Part shown: piece after piece, positions 35,602 through 44,684 of the stretch
Position numbering within the stretch: position 1 is the first letter of the stretch
Layout: the number at the start of each line of letters is the position of its first letter
Notes under the pieces: model-generated
Told to the model about the DNA's origin: nothing
Databases searched by the model: none
What the model saw: the letters and a program-made list of their open reading frames with translations, nothing else
Program-made: the position numbers and the translations under genes
Assembly (NCBI GenBank): GCA_910586995.1
Contig: CAJUKZ010000010.1
Span: 1 to 64,000 of the forward strand
From: an uncultured Muribaculaceae bacterium
GTDB lineage: Bacteria > Bacteroidota > Bacteroidia > Bacteroidales > Muribaculaceae
DNA length: 64,000 nt
Direction: 5' to 3'

Positions 35602-36819
35602 ATGGCTACGTTATTGTTAAAACTCAAAACGGTATCTAAAGAAGCTACATTCCCCGTATTGATGGCTCTATGTGCCGTGCATTTCTTCAACGACCTGCTA
35701 CAATCTGTCGTATCTTCTGTATATCCAATGCTGAAAGATGATCTGAACCTGACATTTGGACAGATTGGTATCATAACGCTTGTATACCAGATAGCCGCAT
35801 CTGTATTCCAGCCTGTTGTCGGGCTTGTTTTCGACAAGCGCCCATATGTGGGAAGCCTTCCTTTAGGAATGATCTTCACTTCGCTCGGAATAGTATTATT
35901 TGCATATTCAATGTCCATGTCGGCAGTTCTTGCTGGTGTTTTTCTTGTTGGCATCGGTTCTTCCACACTGCATCCTGAAGCATCCCGCATAACATCACTC
36001 GCCAGTCATGGCCGGAGGGGATTCGCACAGTCGATATTTCAGGTGGGTGGAAATCTCGGCAGTTCTATAGGACCTCTGCTTGTGGCATTTATTGTAGCGC
36101 CCAACGGACGCCGCTATATAGCATGGTTTCTTATAGTGGCTGCACTTGCGTTCATATCTATGCGCACGATATGCAGGTGGTATTCCGGCCATCTCGCCTC
36201 AGCGCGGAACAATTCATCAAAGAATGAAATCCGAATAAAAAGGCCTTTGTCCAACAGTAAAACAATCCTCGCGATCTGTGTCATAATGGTGTTGATCTTC
36301 TCTAAATACATCTATATGGCATCGCTAACAAACTACTACACGTTCTATCTGATAGACCGATTCGGTGTTTCCATAAAGACATCGCAGATTCTGCTTTTCG
36401 TATTTCTGGCAGCAACAGCAATCGGGACACTTGCCGGAGGTCCCGTAGGAGACCGCTACGGAAGAAAACCAGTTATCTGGATCTCGATCCTCGGAGCAGC
36501 GCCTTTCAGCCTCATCATGCCTCACTGTGGTCTTAGCATGACTGTGATAATGAGCTTCTGCGCCGGATTTATGCTTGCCTCTGCCTTCCCCGCCATATTA
36601 TTATACAGTCAGGAACTACTGCCCAATAAGCTCGGTCTCGTCTCCGGATTGTTCTTCGGTTTCGCCTTCGGTGTAGCCGGGATCGCAGCGGCTGTACTTG
36701 GCTACTTTGCCGATGTATATGATATATATGCAGTATACGACGTCTGCGCATATATGCCACTGATCGGACTTGTAACTATATTTCTTCCTGATCTGAAAAA
36801 AACGAGGAGGCCGTTGTGA
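35602..36819 (+). CDS. MFS transporter, fosmidomycin-resistance (Fsr)-like
   Basis: 405 residues with 12 predicted helices in the inner membrane. The start LCAVHFFNDLLQSVVSSVYP and GGPVGDRYGRKPVIW between helices 8 and 9 fit the Fsr/MFS group, which exports small phosphonate or drug-like molecules. A proton-antiport efflux role is inferred; the natural substrate is unknown. The extreme 3' end overlaps the stem of the terminator of the convergent gene. Confidence 0.85.
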   Translation: MATLLLKLKTVSKEATFPVLMALCAVHFFNDLLQSVVSSVYPMLKDDLNLTFGQIGIITLVYQIAASVFQPVVGLVFDKRPYVGSLPLGMIFTSLGIVLFAYSMSMSAVLAGVFLVGIGSSTLHPEASRITSLASHGRRGFAQSIFQVGGNLGSSIGPLLVAFIVAPNGRRYIAWFLIVAALAFISMRTICRWYSGHLASARNNSSKNEIRIKRPLSNSKTILAICVIMVLIFSKYIYMASLTNYYTFYLIDRFGVSIKTSQILLFVFLAATAIGTLAGGPVGDRYGRKPVIWISILGAAPFSLIMPHCGLSMTVIMSFCAGFMLASAFPAILLYSQELLPNKLGLVSGLFFGFAFGVAGIAAAVLGYFADVYDIYAVYDVCAYMPLIGLVTIFLPDLKKTRRPL

Positions 36820-36831
36820 TAAACGACCTCC
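36797..36831 (-). terminator. Intrinsic terminator of the CMD-cupin gene
   Basis: On the minus strand the stem GGAGGTCGTT pairs with AACGGCCTCC (one mismatch) and is followed by CGTTTTTTT. It overlaps the last codons of the convergent MFS gene. Confidence 0.7.
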
Positions 36832-36856
36832 CCATACACATTCGTATGTAGCATTA

Positions 36857-37708
36857 TCAGAGTCCATTAACACTATTGTAGTGCTCATCATCTACGGGTT
36901 CAAGCCATTCGTTGGATTTATTCTCACCTGGAATATCCATAGCTAAATGCGCAAACCATTTGTCTTTTGAAGCACCGTGCCAATGCTTTACATTGGCTGG
37001 AATATTCACAACATCTCCCGGACGCATACGCACTGCCGGTTTGCCTTCTTCCTGATACCATCCTTCACCGGCAATACATACAAGAAGTTGCCCGCCCCCA
37101 CTGGTCGCATGATGGATGTGCCAATTATTGCGACATCCGGGTTCAAATGTTACATTCGAAAGATTCACACCGACGTTTGTAACAGGATATATGTAGCTGT
37201 TGCCAATAAAATATCTTGCGTATGCGGTATTAGGCTCGCCTATCGGAAAAATAAGTTCCTGCTCGAATTTCGCCCTGCTGCTATCATCAACATACTCGTC
37301 CTTCCAGATCTCGACAGCCTGGCGGAATGCTCCCCATGCCTTAGGCCAGCCTGCATAAAATGCAACCTGCGTCAGTATCTCGCCTATTTCTGTGCGTGTG
37401 ACTCCGTTTTTCTTTGCTTCCTGCAAGTGAAACGAGAGCGAACTGTCGATTATTCCACTACTGACAAGTGCGGTCACAGTCACAATACTACGATCCCGCA
37501 AAGAGAGTTTGTCTGTACGACTCCAGACTTCACCGAAAAGGACATCATCATTGAGTTGAGCGAATTTAGGAGCGAAGTCGCCAAGCTGGTTGCGGCCAGC
37601 AGTCTGCTTGATTTCAGTCGGAGTGTCAGTCAGACGAACAGGATTCTGAGAATTTGCCATATTCATTGATATTAAAGTTATAGCCAAAGCGCTGAATATA
37701 TTTTTCAT
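36857..37708 (-). CDS. Exported carboxymuconolactone decarboxylase-cupin fusion
   Basis: 283 residues. A signal peptide of about 20 residues (MKNIFSALAITLISMNMANS) precedes a CMD/AhpD-like domain (about 45-135: VWSRTDKLSLRDRSIVTVTA, FHLQEAKKNGVTRTEIGEI) and a cupin (about 175-265: NNWHIHHATSGGGQLLVCI, VKHWHGASKD). The cupin has a full set of metal-binding His/Glu-type residues. The CMD domain lacks the CxxC of AhpD. Such fusions are common in Bacteroidetes, with an uncertain, possibly oxidative-stress or aromatic-compound, function. Confidence 0.84.
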   Translation of the reverse strand: MKNIFSALAITLISMNMANSQNPVRLTDTPTEIKQTAGRNQLGDFAPKFAQLNDDVLFGEVWSRTDKLSLRDRSIVTVTALVSSGIIDSSLSFHLQEAKKNGVTRTEIGEILTQVAFYAGWPKAWGAFRQAVEIWKDEYVDDSSRAKFEQELIFPIGEPNTAYARYFIGNSYIYPVTNVGVNLSNVTFEPGCRNNWHIHHATSGGGQLLVCIAGEGWYQEEGKPAVRMRPGDVVNIPANVKHWHGASKDKWFAHLAMDIPGENKSNEWLEPVDDEHYNSVNGL

Positions 37709-37850
37709 ATCGTAACAGCAATCTTGTGATCATTTACAGTTACCTTTAACTGAATGCAAATATACAGACAATAAACATCAGGTCAATTACCCAAATATCA
37801 AGAATACTAACCAATTTTACCGGTTCTGCCTGAACAACATCTCCTATTCT

Positions 37851-38891
37851 TCATTTCTCATTCACTATTGCCACTTTTATAACATTATCCCGACGGTTCT
37901 CGAACATGTCGTAAGCATCCTTGATTTGCGAGAATGGATATGTATGAGTTATCAACGGTGTTGTATTGATGCTACCCTCGGAAATTAGTCGCAATATATC
38001 GCCACAATCGCATCCATCGACGCCTCCGGTCTTAAACGTCAGATTCTTGCCATACATATCTGGAAGCGGCAGGATTTGAGGCTTATCGTAGAGAGCAACA
38101 ACAGTGACGATAGCATTAGGTCGGGCGCACTCATAGGCCAATCTGAACGTATCATCAGCGCCGGCAACTTCTATCACTCTGTCTGCACCACCATGCTCTG
38201 AAAGATGTGTCGTTTTATCCGGACATTCATCAGGAGAGACCACAATCACTTCAGGATAATGAGTCTTGACAAACTCCTGACGCTTTGTATCTTTCTCACA
38301 GACAATAATCCGCTTAGGTTTATATAGCATTACACACTGCAACGTGCATAGTCCGGTCGGTCCAGCACCGATAATCAGCACCGTATCATCTTCGCCTATC
38401 TCCGAAATCTTGGCTGCCCAATAACCTGTGGCAAGAATATCACCCACAAACAGAGCCTGTTCATCACTGACATTATCCGGAATCTTGGTCAGGCCATTGT
38501 CAGCAAACGGCACACGCACAAACTCAGTTTGTCCGCCATCAATACGACACCCCAGTGCCCATCCGCCATTCGGATCAGTGCAATTGTTGACCCACCCATG
38601 ACTACAGAAGAAACACTCACCGCAGAACGTCTCCACATTCACAGCCACACGATCGCCCGGCTTTACTTTGGAGACAGCCTCGCCGACACTCTCCACCACG
38701 CCAACCATCTCATGCCCTACAGTAATGCCAGGCACAGCCCTCGGCACACTCCCATGCTTGATATGCAAATCCGATGTGCAGATACTGCTCATAGTCACCT
38801 TCACCACAGCATCTGTAGTCTCCACAACCACCGGCTTCAACTTCTCCGTCACCTCAAACCGGCCTCGCTCAATATAAGTTAGCGCTTTCAT
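37851..38891 (-). CDS. Zinc-dependent alcohol dehydrogenase (MDR family)
   Basis: 346 residues from the preferred start MKALTYIERGRFEVT at 38891; eight further codons are open to 38915. Catalytic zinc ligands are visible in SICTSDLHIKHG (Cys) and GHEMVGVVESVGEAVSKVKPG (His-Glu). The structural zinc site is CGECFFCSHGWVNNC. The NAD(P) site is LIIGAGPTGLCTLQC. It oxidises or reduces an alcohol/aldehyde pair; the substrate is unknown. It stands alone on the minus strand. Confidence 0.87.
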   Translation of the reverse strand: MKALTYIERGRFEVTEKLKPVVVETTDAVVKVTMSSICTSDLHIKHGSVPRAVPGITVGHEMVGVVESVGEAVSKVKPGDRVAVNVETFCGECFFCSHGWVNNCTDPNGGWALGCRIDGGQTEFVRVPFADNGLTKIPDNVSDEQALFVGDILATGYWAAKISEIGEDDTVLIIGAGPTGLCTLQCVMLYKPKRIIVCEKDTKRQEFVKTHYPEVIVVSPDECPDKTTHLSEHGGADRVIEVAGADDTFRLAYECARPNAIVTVVALYDKPQILPLPDMYGKNLTFKTGGVDGCDCGDILRLISEGSINTTPLITHTYPFSQIKDAYDMFENRRDNVIKVAIVNEK

Positions 38892-38915
38892 AATAAAATT
38901 CTTTATTCTAAACAC

Positions 38916-39215
38916 TTAGACGATTAAGACAATGCTATCAATTCATTATCAACGACACAAAAAACAATAATAATTTTTCGTGTAACGAGAGATTCCTATT
39001 ATTTTCACTCGGAAAGATGGATGCGTTTTTTTATGTTTTTAACTATTTACGTCTGAGTAATTTGGGGATTATTCGCAATATCTCTCTTAGTACGGCAATT
39101 TCTTCCAAAGTACAACCTAAAGGCCAATATCCGTCTGCCGAGCATCACCATCTCCCTCTGTTCCAGTTCATCGTGAACTATGTATTCGTCAAATTCACTC
39201 ATAGGTGGATGCGGA
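38916..39215. other. Intergenic stretch upstream of the dehydrogenase
   Basis: No supported gene. It is AT-rich before the dehydrogenase start and then of mixed composition up to the stop of the GIY-YIG gene. I see no hairpin with a T-run and no full -33/-7 pair. Confidence 0.4.
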
Positions 39216-40055
39216 TTATTTATCGGACGTATTCAACAATGATTTCAGTGGAGTTCCATTGGCATTGTGCCAATCTTGCCATCCATTGGAACTTCGCCCG
39301 AGACAGAACACTGATGCAGCACTCGGACTATCAAATCTTTTGTTGAGTTTCAGCACACGTTTCCCATCAACATCTTCTGTGAGTTCTTCTATCTGCTTAA
39401 TTCTCTTTTTAGGAGAGGGGCATGAATTGGTACAAGTGGAGGCAATAATACTTCCGGCAAGAATCGTCAGCCCATTGTCATCGTAGACACCTCTCGCTTC
39501 AGCACCACGTCCGGTAATAAAAATGGAGATTTGATGCTTATTGGTCTTATGTTCAGACCCTTCAAAGATATTACATCCGATAAAGGACGCAAGGAATATA
39601 ATGTCCTCGAAGAACTCATCATCAGGGTCCCGCTTATGTTCAGGCAGAACAGGGAGATCGGGATTTTGCTTATTCTCATCAAGAAGATACTGCTTATTGC
39701 GAAGTGCCAAGGCTATAGCTTTTGCTTCAAGATACAGCACATCGGCTTTATCTATCTGGGACTCATTCTGAGAAATGAATACCATAGCCTTTGACCAGAA
39801 ACCCTTCTTTTGCTCATGGTCTTTTATGCGCTTGCTAAAATTATTGGTCTCACCAATATATGCTTTTGGTTCTCCTTCATCAGATTCACCCAATAGAATA
39901 TAAAGAGCGTATTTTTGGAGTTCCTTGCGATTAAGAATGTCAGCCATTTTAGAACGTGGCACTACAATTGCCATGCAATTCTTGTTGCTGACATATACCA
40001 TGCGGGGCCCTTGTGGAGTCCCATCTATTAAGTATGTGGTTATGGTCTTTCCCAT
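39216..40055 (-). CDS. GIY-YIG nuclease-fold protein with DUF4357
   Basis: 279 residues. The GIY-YIG fold lies at about 50-100: YALYILLGESDEGEPKAYIG, then ETNNFSKRIKDHE; Y, R and E of the catalytic set are recognisable. The C-terminal DUF4357 domain (about 220-275) reads SPSAASVFCLGRSSNGWQDW. Proteins of this kind are scattered, often near defence or mobile DNA, with unknown targets. Here it stands alone with its own -7 element. Confidence 0.82.
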   Translation of the reverse strand: MGKTITTYLIDGTPQGPRMVYVSNKNCMAIVVPRSKMADILNRKELQKYALYILLGESDEGEPKAYIGETNNFSKRIKDHEQKKGFWSKAMVFISQNESQIDKADVLYLEAKAIALALRNKQYLLDENKQNPDLPVLPEHKRDPDDEFFEDIIFLASFIGCNIFEGSEHKTNKHQISIFITGRGAEARGVYDDNGLTILAGSIIASTCTNSCPSPKKRIKQIEELTEDVDGKRVLKLNKRFDSPSAASVFCLGRSSNGWQDWHNANGTPLKSLLNTSDK

Positions 40056-40075
40056 GATATCAATTTATTCTTCAG

Positions 40076-40083
40076 CAAATTTA
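40076..40083 (-). promoter_or_regulatory. -7 element of the GIY-YIG gene
   Basis: TAAATTTG on the minus strand, 21 bases before the start codon. No good TTTG lies 18-21 bases upstream, so only half of the promoter is supported. Confidence 0.45.
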
Positions 40084-40501
40084 CAAAATAACCATGATAT
40101 AACATTAAGAAACACTAAAAACCTAAGGCTCAGCTGGGTCAAATGTGACTTTCGTCAGATGTATCGCTGATTTTGGTTCAGAATTCGAAAGTGGGGAGGT
40201 CGGATTTGTCTATTTTGCAGAGACAGAGGGTGCAAGGGACGAAGCCCTTGCGCTATCCGACTTTGGTATCATCACATTTAGCGCTTCGGCTATATAGAAT
40301 ATAATTACTGATAATCAATCTATTATGTTGTCAAAAACGTACATTAAAATGTACTAATAGAGATAAACGAGAGGACTGAGAGAAAAAGTTCAAGGAATTT
40401 GACAAAGGCTGTAAGGATTTCGACCGCCTCACTTCTTCTTTCCCTGCTGTCTTGGAAGAACTTGAACAGCCACAGCGCAGATGAATAAGACGATGATATG
40501 T
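40084..40501. other. 418-base stretch with a hairpin and a coding-like fragment
   Basis: A hairpin GCAAGGG-ACGAAG-CCCTTGC lies at 40232-40251 without a T-run. At about 40385-40483 the plus strand reads KKFKEFDKGCKDFDRLTSSF and on to a stop (TGA 40481-40483). This has real protein-like composition but no start, and may be the tail of a lost gene. Nothing else is supported. Confidence 0.35.
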
Positions 40502-41737
40502 TCAGTCTATTTTCCGACCAGTCTTATCAATATAATACCAACCGTCACTCTCCCAATACCAATGTTCTGTATCATAACGTCTTTTTTCACCGGAATCTGA
40601 TACTCTCGCTTTACCATACTCAAAAGGAAATGCACATTTGAAACGTGGAGTAATAACGGTATTTCCATTTTCTTCGGCATATCCAATCCGACCATGTTCA
40701 TCAACTATGCGGTACATACCATCCTTCACATAATCATCGCCGTTGTCAAAATGGAAAGCGGGATACCGTTTGCTTTGCCTTTCATCATAATCGGCTATAA
40801 TGAATTTTATGGGAAGTGTCAACCATCTATCTACTGGCACAAGGTCGAATGTTGCAGGCATAAATCGTGGGAACCCCGAAACCAACCTCATAGCCTCCGC
40901 ATCAAGAGCCGGGTCTTTGCCTTTTACTATTTTTACGGAATCAACTTCTCCTGTTTTGCGAACAAGGAATTGTAGCACTACGCGACCCTGTATATTTTTA
41001 TCATAAGCACTTTGTGGATAATTAAGATTATCATATATATAAGACAACATCGCAGCATAACCTCCAGGAAACTGTGGAGTGGTTTCATGCTCGATATACA
41101 TTTCTTCTTGGCTATCATGATCCACTTGATTGGACATTGATATTAGTCCAATCGTATCGGCAAGTGTGAATCGCAGTATTGGTGCATCGAAAACATCCCT
41201 CTTAAAATTGGAAATAATTGAGTCGTTGTTACCTTGAAGACATATATCAATTGTCCCGTCAGGTTTTGTCCCTGATGTAAGATCTCCATTGTATTTTTTT
41301 GCAATCGCCGATCTTAAGAGTTGTCTTGTCTTAATTTGCTCCTTGATTGAGCACACCCCGATATCCAAATCGAATTCATTTCCTCCGAGCTGTTGAGAGA
41401 GAGCATCGCGGATTTCGACAGTATCTCCGACTACATTTATGGTAAGTCTGTTCCTATCATTCACAAAACAACCTGAATACCATTCCGGAAAATTCATGTC
41501 ATCGGTCATTCCTACACACGTTGAGTCTGCACCAAACATATATGACAACCTTTCAAAATAAGTCCATGCTGGTTCTTGCACCGCCCCTTCTTCTTCAGAA
41601 GCAAAATTTTCTTCCTCGTGCTTTTGCTCCGTATAGCCTGTCCCGCTATACGACACAACATTCTTATATGATTTGGAACAACCACTTAGCAATAATATGG
41701 CAAATGCCAGGATCATCGTAACTCTTGATATTTCCAT
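40502..41737 (-). CDS. Lipoprotein with TonB C-terminal domain and WG repeats
   Basis: 411 residues. The lipobox LLLSGC is near residue 20. The central part (about 215-320) is a TonB C-terminal domain: TTPQFPGGYAAMLSYIYDNL, QGRVVLQFLVRKTGEVDSVK, DAEAMRLVSGFPRFMPA. The end holds WG-type repeats (GRIGYAEENGNTVITPRF, FPFEYGKARVS, YYIDKTGRKID). It lacks the N-terminal membrane anchor of an energising TonB, so it is probably an envelope sensor or peptidoglycan-linked protein. It is divergent from the corrinoid receptor gene. Confidence 0.78.
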   Translation of the reverse strand: MEISRVTMILAFAILLLSGCSKSYKNVVSYSGTGYTEQKHEEENFASEEEGAVQEPAWTYFERLSYMFGADSTCVGMTDDMNFPEWYSGCFVNDRNRLTINVVGDTVEIRDALSQQLGGNEFDLDIGVCSIKEQIKTRQLLRSAIAKKYNGDLTSGTKPDGTIDICLQGNNDSIISNFKRDVFDAPILRFTLADTIGLISMSNQVDHDSQEEMYIEHETTPQFPGGYAAMLSYIYDNLNYPQSAYDKNIQGRVVLQFLVRKTGEVDSVKIVKGKDPALDAEAMRLVSGFPRFMPATFDLVPVDRWLTLPIKFIIADYDERQSKRYPAFHFDNGDDYVKDGMYRIVDEHGRIGYAEENGNTVITPRFKCAFPFEYGKARVSDSGEKRRYDTEHWYWESDGWYYIDKTGRKID

Positions 41738-41992
41738 ATGATTGTTTTTTATTAAAACGTAGATATATAGCTATTTGTTATATCTGTGATAAAATATAGG
41801 AAAGCGATAATCGTCCATTTTGTCAATATTTTCGCCCAACCGTTTCTGACCGACATGGAATTTGACGAAACCGAGAGAAGATATTTTATCAGTCGCAGCC
41901 TCATTGGGAAAATGGGATAATAGCTGTAATACTCTGTGTATTAGAAGCACAGGGTATCGTATAAAGTATATTTTGATAATTTTTAAAGTTTA
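41738..41992. other. Divergent intergenic region before the corrinoid locus
   Basis: No gene. It holds the upstream region of the TonB_C lipoprotein gene; a near-match TACGTTTT lies on the minus strand at about 41754-41761. It leads to the corrinoid receptor promoter that begins at 41993. Confidence 0.4.
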
Positions 41993-42024
41993 TTTGGTCG
42001 TATGAGAAAAAGAATGTAATTTTG
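41993..42024 (+). promoter_or_regulatory. Promoter of the corrinoid locus
   Basis: -33 TTTG (41993-41996), 20-base spacer, -7 TAATTTTG (42017-42024). Transcription would begin just before the cobalamin riboswitch. Confidence 0.82.
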
Positions 42025-42027
42025 CGC

Positions 42028-42185
42028 TACGTTTTGGTTCGCGGAAACGCGATTAATAGGGAATCCGGTGTGAATCCGGGACAGACCCGCTACTGTAATT
42101 CCTAAACGACTCATCGGCATAATGCCACTGTCAACCACGATGGGAAGGCGTCGATGAGCAGGATAAGTCAGGAGACCTGCCAAGA
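42028..42185 (+). promoter_or_regulatory. Cobalamin riboswitch (aptamer)
   Basis: Contains the conserved blocks: GGGAATCCGGTGTGAATCCG, the following GGGACAGACCCGCTACTGTA, and the B12 box AAGTCAGGAGACCTGCC at 42165-42181. When adenosyl- or another cobalamin is plentiful it should reduce expression of the receptor gene that starts at 42322. Confidence 0.93.
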
Positions 42186-42271
42186 CAACATATTGTTTTG
42201 TAGTTTTCGGGTTATATTACCACAAAACAACCATTCGCCTCCCGTCTATCCAATGAAATGGAGGATGAATA

Positions 42272-42328
42272 TGGTTTGCTGTGTGATATCGCCTCATGTC
42301 AACTTTTAGCAGCAAACCGAAATGAGGC
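42272..42328 (+). promoter_or_regulatory. Probable expression platform: two exclusive hairpins at the start codon
   Basis: Hairpin A pairs GGTTTGCTG (42273-42281) with CAGCAAACC (42310-42318). Hairpin B pairs GCCTCAT (42291-42297) with ATGAGGC (42322-42328), covering the start codon. The left arm of B lies in the loop of A, so both cannot form as simple stems. This is a translational switch in principle; a further 9-bp stem lies at 42193-42230. Confidence 0.6.
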
Positions 42329-44667
42329 ATTGCTTCCTGACATTTATTTTTGTTTTGTGCCACTTGTTTTCACAGGCGGCCGATTACACATTATCCGGTC
42401 AAGTGAACGATAATTCGGGAGAACCTGTTCCTTATGCCACGATAACGATAAACGACACCAAATTCATAGCTTCGACTGATGCAAAGGGATTTTTCGAAAT
42501 GAAATTGCCTGACGGAGCGTACAATGGCATAGCATCCGCCGTAGGATACAGACCATCGGAATTTTCAGTTAATCTTACAAAGGATACATATATTGAAATA
42601 GTGTTGAAGGACAATGCCTTGGAGCTGAAAGGAATCAATGTATACGGCAAAGGCGCAGCCAAGAAGATTGAAGACGGAGCTTTTTCTGTGAATGCTGTGG
42701 AAATTACACCGAATATAAACAAGATGGTCACACTCAACGATATTGTCAACCGTACGGCAGGGGTAAAAGTCCGCAGGGAAGGTGGAGTAGGCTCTGATTT
42801 TGATCTGACCATCAACGGCATGTCCGGCAATTCAATCCGTTACTTCATAGACGGAGTGCCATTGGAAAGCAAGGGATCTGGCATCACGCTGGATAATGTC
42901 CCCCTGAACCTGGTCGATAGAGTTGAGCTTTATAAGGGTGTCGTTCCGTCTCACCTCAGCTCCGATGCTCTTGGCGGCGCTGTAAACATAATAACAAAGA
43001 AAACTCGCCAGAACTATCTTGATGCTTCATACGGCATAGGTTCATTCAATACACATACAGGAGAAATAACAGGACAATTTTATTTACCGGGGACAAAAAT
43101 CGCCATACGCCCAACATTCAGTGTCAACTACTCCAAAAACAACTATAAGATGAAAGGAGTGGAAGTCTGGAGTGATGATGAAGACCGGTTTATATTCACA
43201 GACAAGCGCAGGTTTCACGACAACTATCTTTCATTGTTCGGGCAAATAGAAGCCGGTGTGAACGATGTCAGCTGGGCTGATCAGTTCTTTGTCGGATTCT
43301 CCGGAAACAAGCTCGACAAAGACATCCAGACCGGAGCTATGCAGAACAAAGTATATGGCGAGGCAAGTAAGAAATCCCATTCATACAGTATATCCGCACA
43401 TTATAACAAACGCTGGGATAAATTCGCTATCCGGTTGAATCTGTCACAGACATGGGACCGCAGCGAAACAGTGGACACCGCATTCCGCAAATACTCTTGG
43501 AATGGAACATGGATGCCATCGTCGGGTAATGAACTTAACAACAAAGCAAAAACCATCAGGGTATACAACCGTCCGCTCACAATCGTGAATGCAGGCGTGG
43601 ATTATGAGCTGAATGAGCATCATACTTTTGCCCTGAACTATATGCTAAACCGCAGAGGTAACGACAGATACGATAAAGTCGACCAATATTTCGAACCATC
43701 CAATGATATTGTGACAAAGCACATAGTTTCGGCCACCTACTCCCAGTCTTTCTTCAACCAGAAATGGCAAACATCCTACTTTATAAAGGATTATATAAAT
43801 GCCCTTTCTATCAGGCAGACCGACAACACCACCATCACCGGCTCAGATAAGATAGATACAGACGCTACCAAAAGCTATTGGGGTGCAGGAATAGGCAGCC
43901 GCTACTCTTTCTGTGAACCGATTGCAGTAAAGGCTTCCTACGAGCACAGTGTGCGCCTGCCGCTCTCACGTGAGCTTCTGGGCAACGGAACAACCGTAAA
44001 CCCAAACCTGACCCTCAGTCCCGAAACGAGCAACAACTATAATATCGGTCTGTTCGGAACATGGTTCTTCGGCGACGGCATACACCAACTCAGCTACGAG
44101 ACCAACGGATTCATCCGCCATGTCCAGAACTATATCAGAGCCACGGTATCAGAACGCGAGGGCATGATGCAATACGTCAACGAACCGGCTATCGACGTCA
44201 AAGGCTTCGATTTTGAACTTTCATATTTCTGGAAGAACAAGCTTCAAATAACCATGAACGGAAGCTGGACAGAAGCACGCGACTTAAAAAAGTACAAGAC
44301 AGACGGCAATCCTTCCGCAACATATAGAAACCGTGTTCCAAACCGTCCTTGGTTGTTCGGCAATATCGAGGCATCATATACATTCCGCGACCTGCTGGGA
44401 AAGACCGACCGATTGAGATTAGAGGCAGCCTATCAGTATATTCACTGGTATTACCTCAACTGGGAAGCATTCGGTGCGGCATCAACCAAAGCCCGTATTC
44501 CCAACCAGAACATCACTGATGTCTCCCTGACTTATTCATGGCACCGTGACAGATATAACATAACGCTGGAATGCAACAATATCTTCGACAAACTTGCATA
44601 CGATAATTACATGCTGCAGAAGCCAGGCCGTAGCTTCGGTGCAAAATTTAGAATTTTCATTAACTAA
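42322..44667 (+). CDS. btuB: TonB-dependent outer-membrane receptor, corrinoid (BtuB-like)
   Basis: 781 residues. Signal peptide (to about 20), a CarboxypepD-regulatory-like domain (about 22-105: SGQVNDNSGEPVPYATITIN), a plug (about 130-230: TLNDIVNRTAGVKVRREGG, YFIDGVPLESKG, ALGGAVNIITKK) and a 22-strand type barrel to the end. The cobalamin riboswitch directly upstream makes vitamin B12 or other corrinoids the likely ligand. It is the first gene of the long plus-strand locus. Confidence 0.9.
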   Translation: MRHCFLTFIFVLCHLFSQAADYTLSGQVNDNSGEPVPYATITINDTKFIASTDAKGFFEMKLPDGAYNGIASAVGYRPSEFSVNLTKDTYIEIVLKDNALELKGINVYGKGAAKKIEDGAFSVNAVEITPNINKMVTLNDIVNRTAGVKVRREGGVGSDFDLTINGMSGNSIRYFIDGVPLESKGSGITLDNVPLNLVDRVELYKGVVPSHLSSDALGGAVNIITKKTRQNYLDASYGIGSFNTHTGEITGQFYLPGTKIAIRPTFSVNYSKNNYKMKGVEVWSDDEDRFIFTDKRRFHDNYLSLFGQIEAGVNDVSWADQFFVGFSGNKLDKDIQTGAMQNKVYGEASKKSHSYSISAHYNKRWDKFAIRLNLSQTWDRSETVDTAFRKYSWNGTWMPSSGNELNNKAKTIRVYNRPLTIVNAGVDYELNEHHTFALNYMLNRRGNDRYDKVDQYFEPSNDIVTKHIVSATYSQSFFNQKWQTSYFIKDYINALSIRQTDNTTITGSDKIDTDATKSYWGAGIGSRYSFCEPIAVKASYEHSVRLPLSRELLGNGTTVNPNLTLSPETSNNYNIGLFGTWFFGDGIHQLSYETNGFIRHVQNYIRATVSEREGMMQYVNEPAIDVKGFDFELSYFWKNKLQITMNGSWTEARDLKKYKTDGNPSATYRNRVPNRPWLFGNIEASYTFRDLLGKTDRLRLEAAYQYIHWYYLNWEAFGAASTKARIPNQNITDVSLTYSWHRDRYNITLECNNIFDKLAYDNYMLQKPGRSFGAKFRIFIN

Positions 44668-44684
44668 CCAAATATCAACAGACA

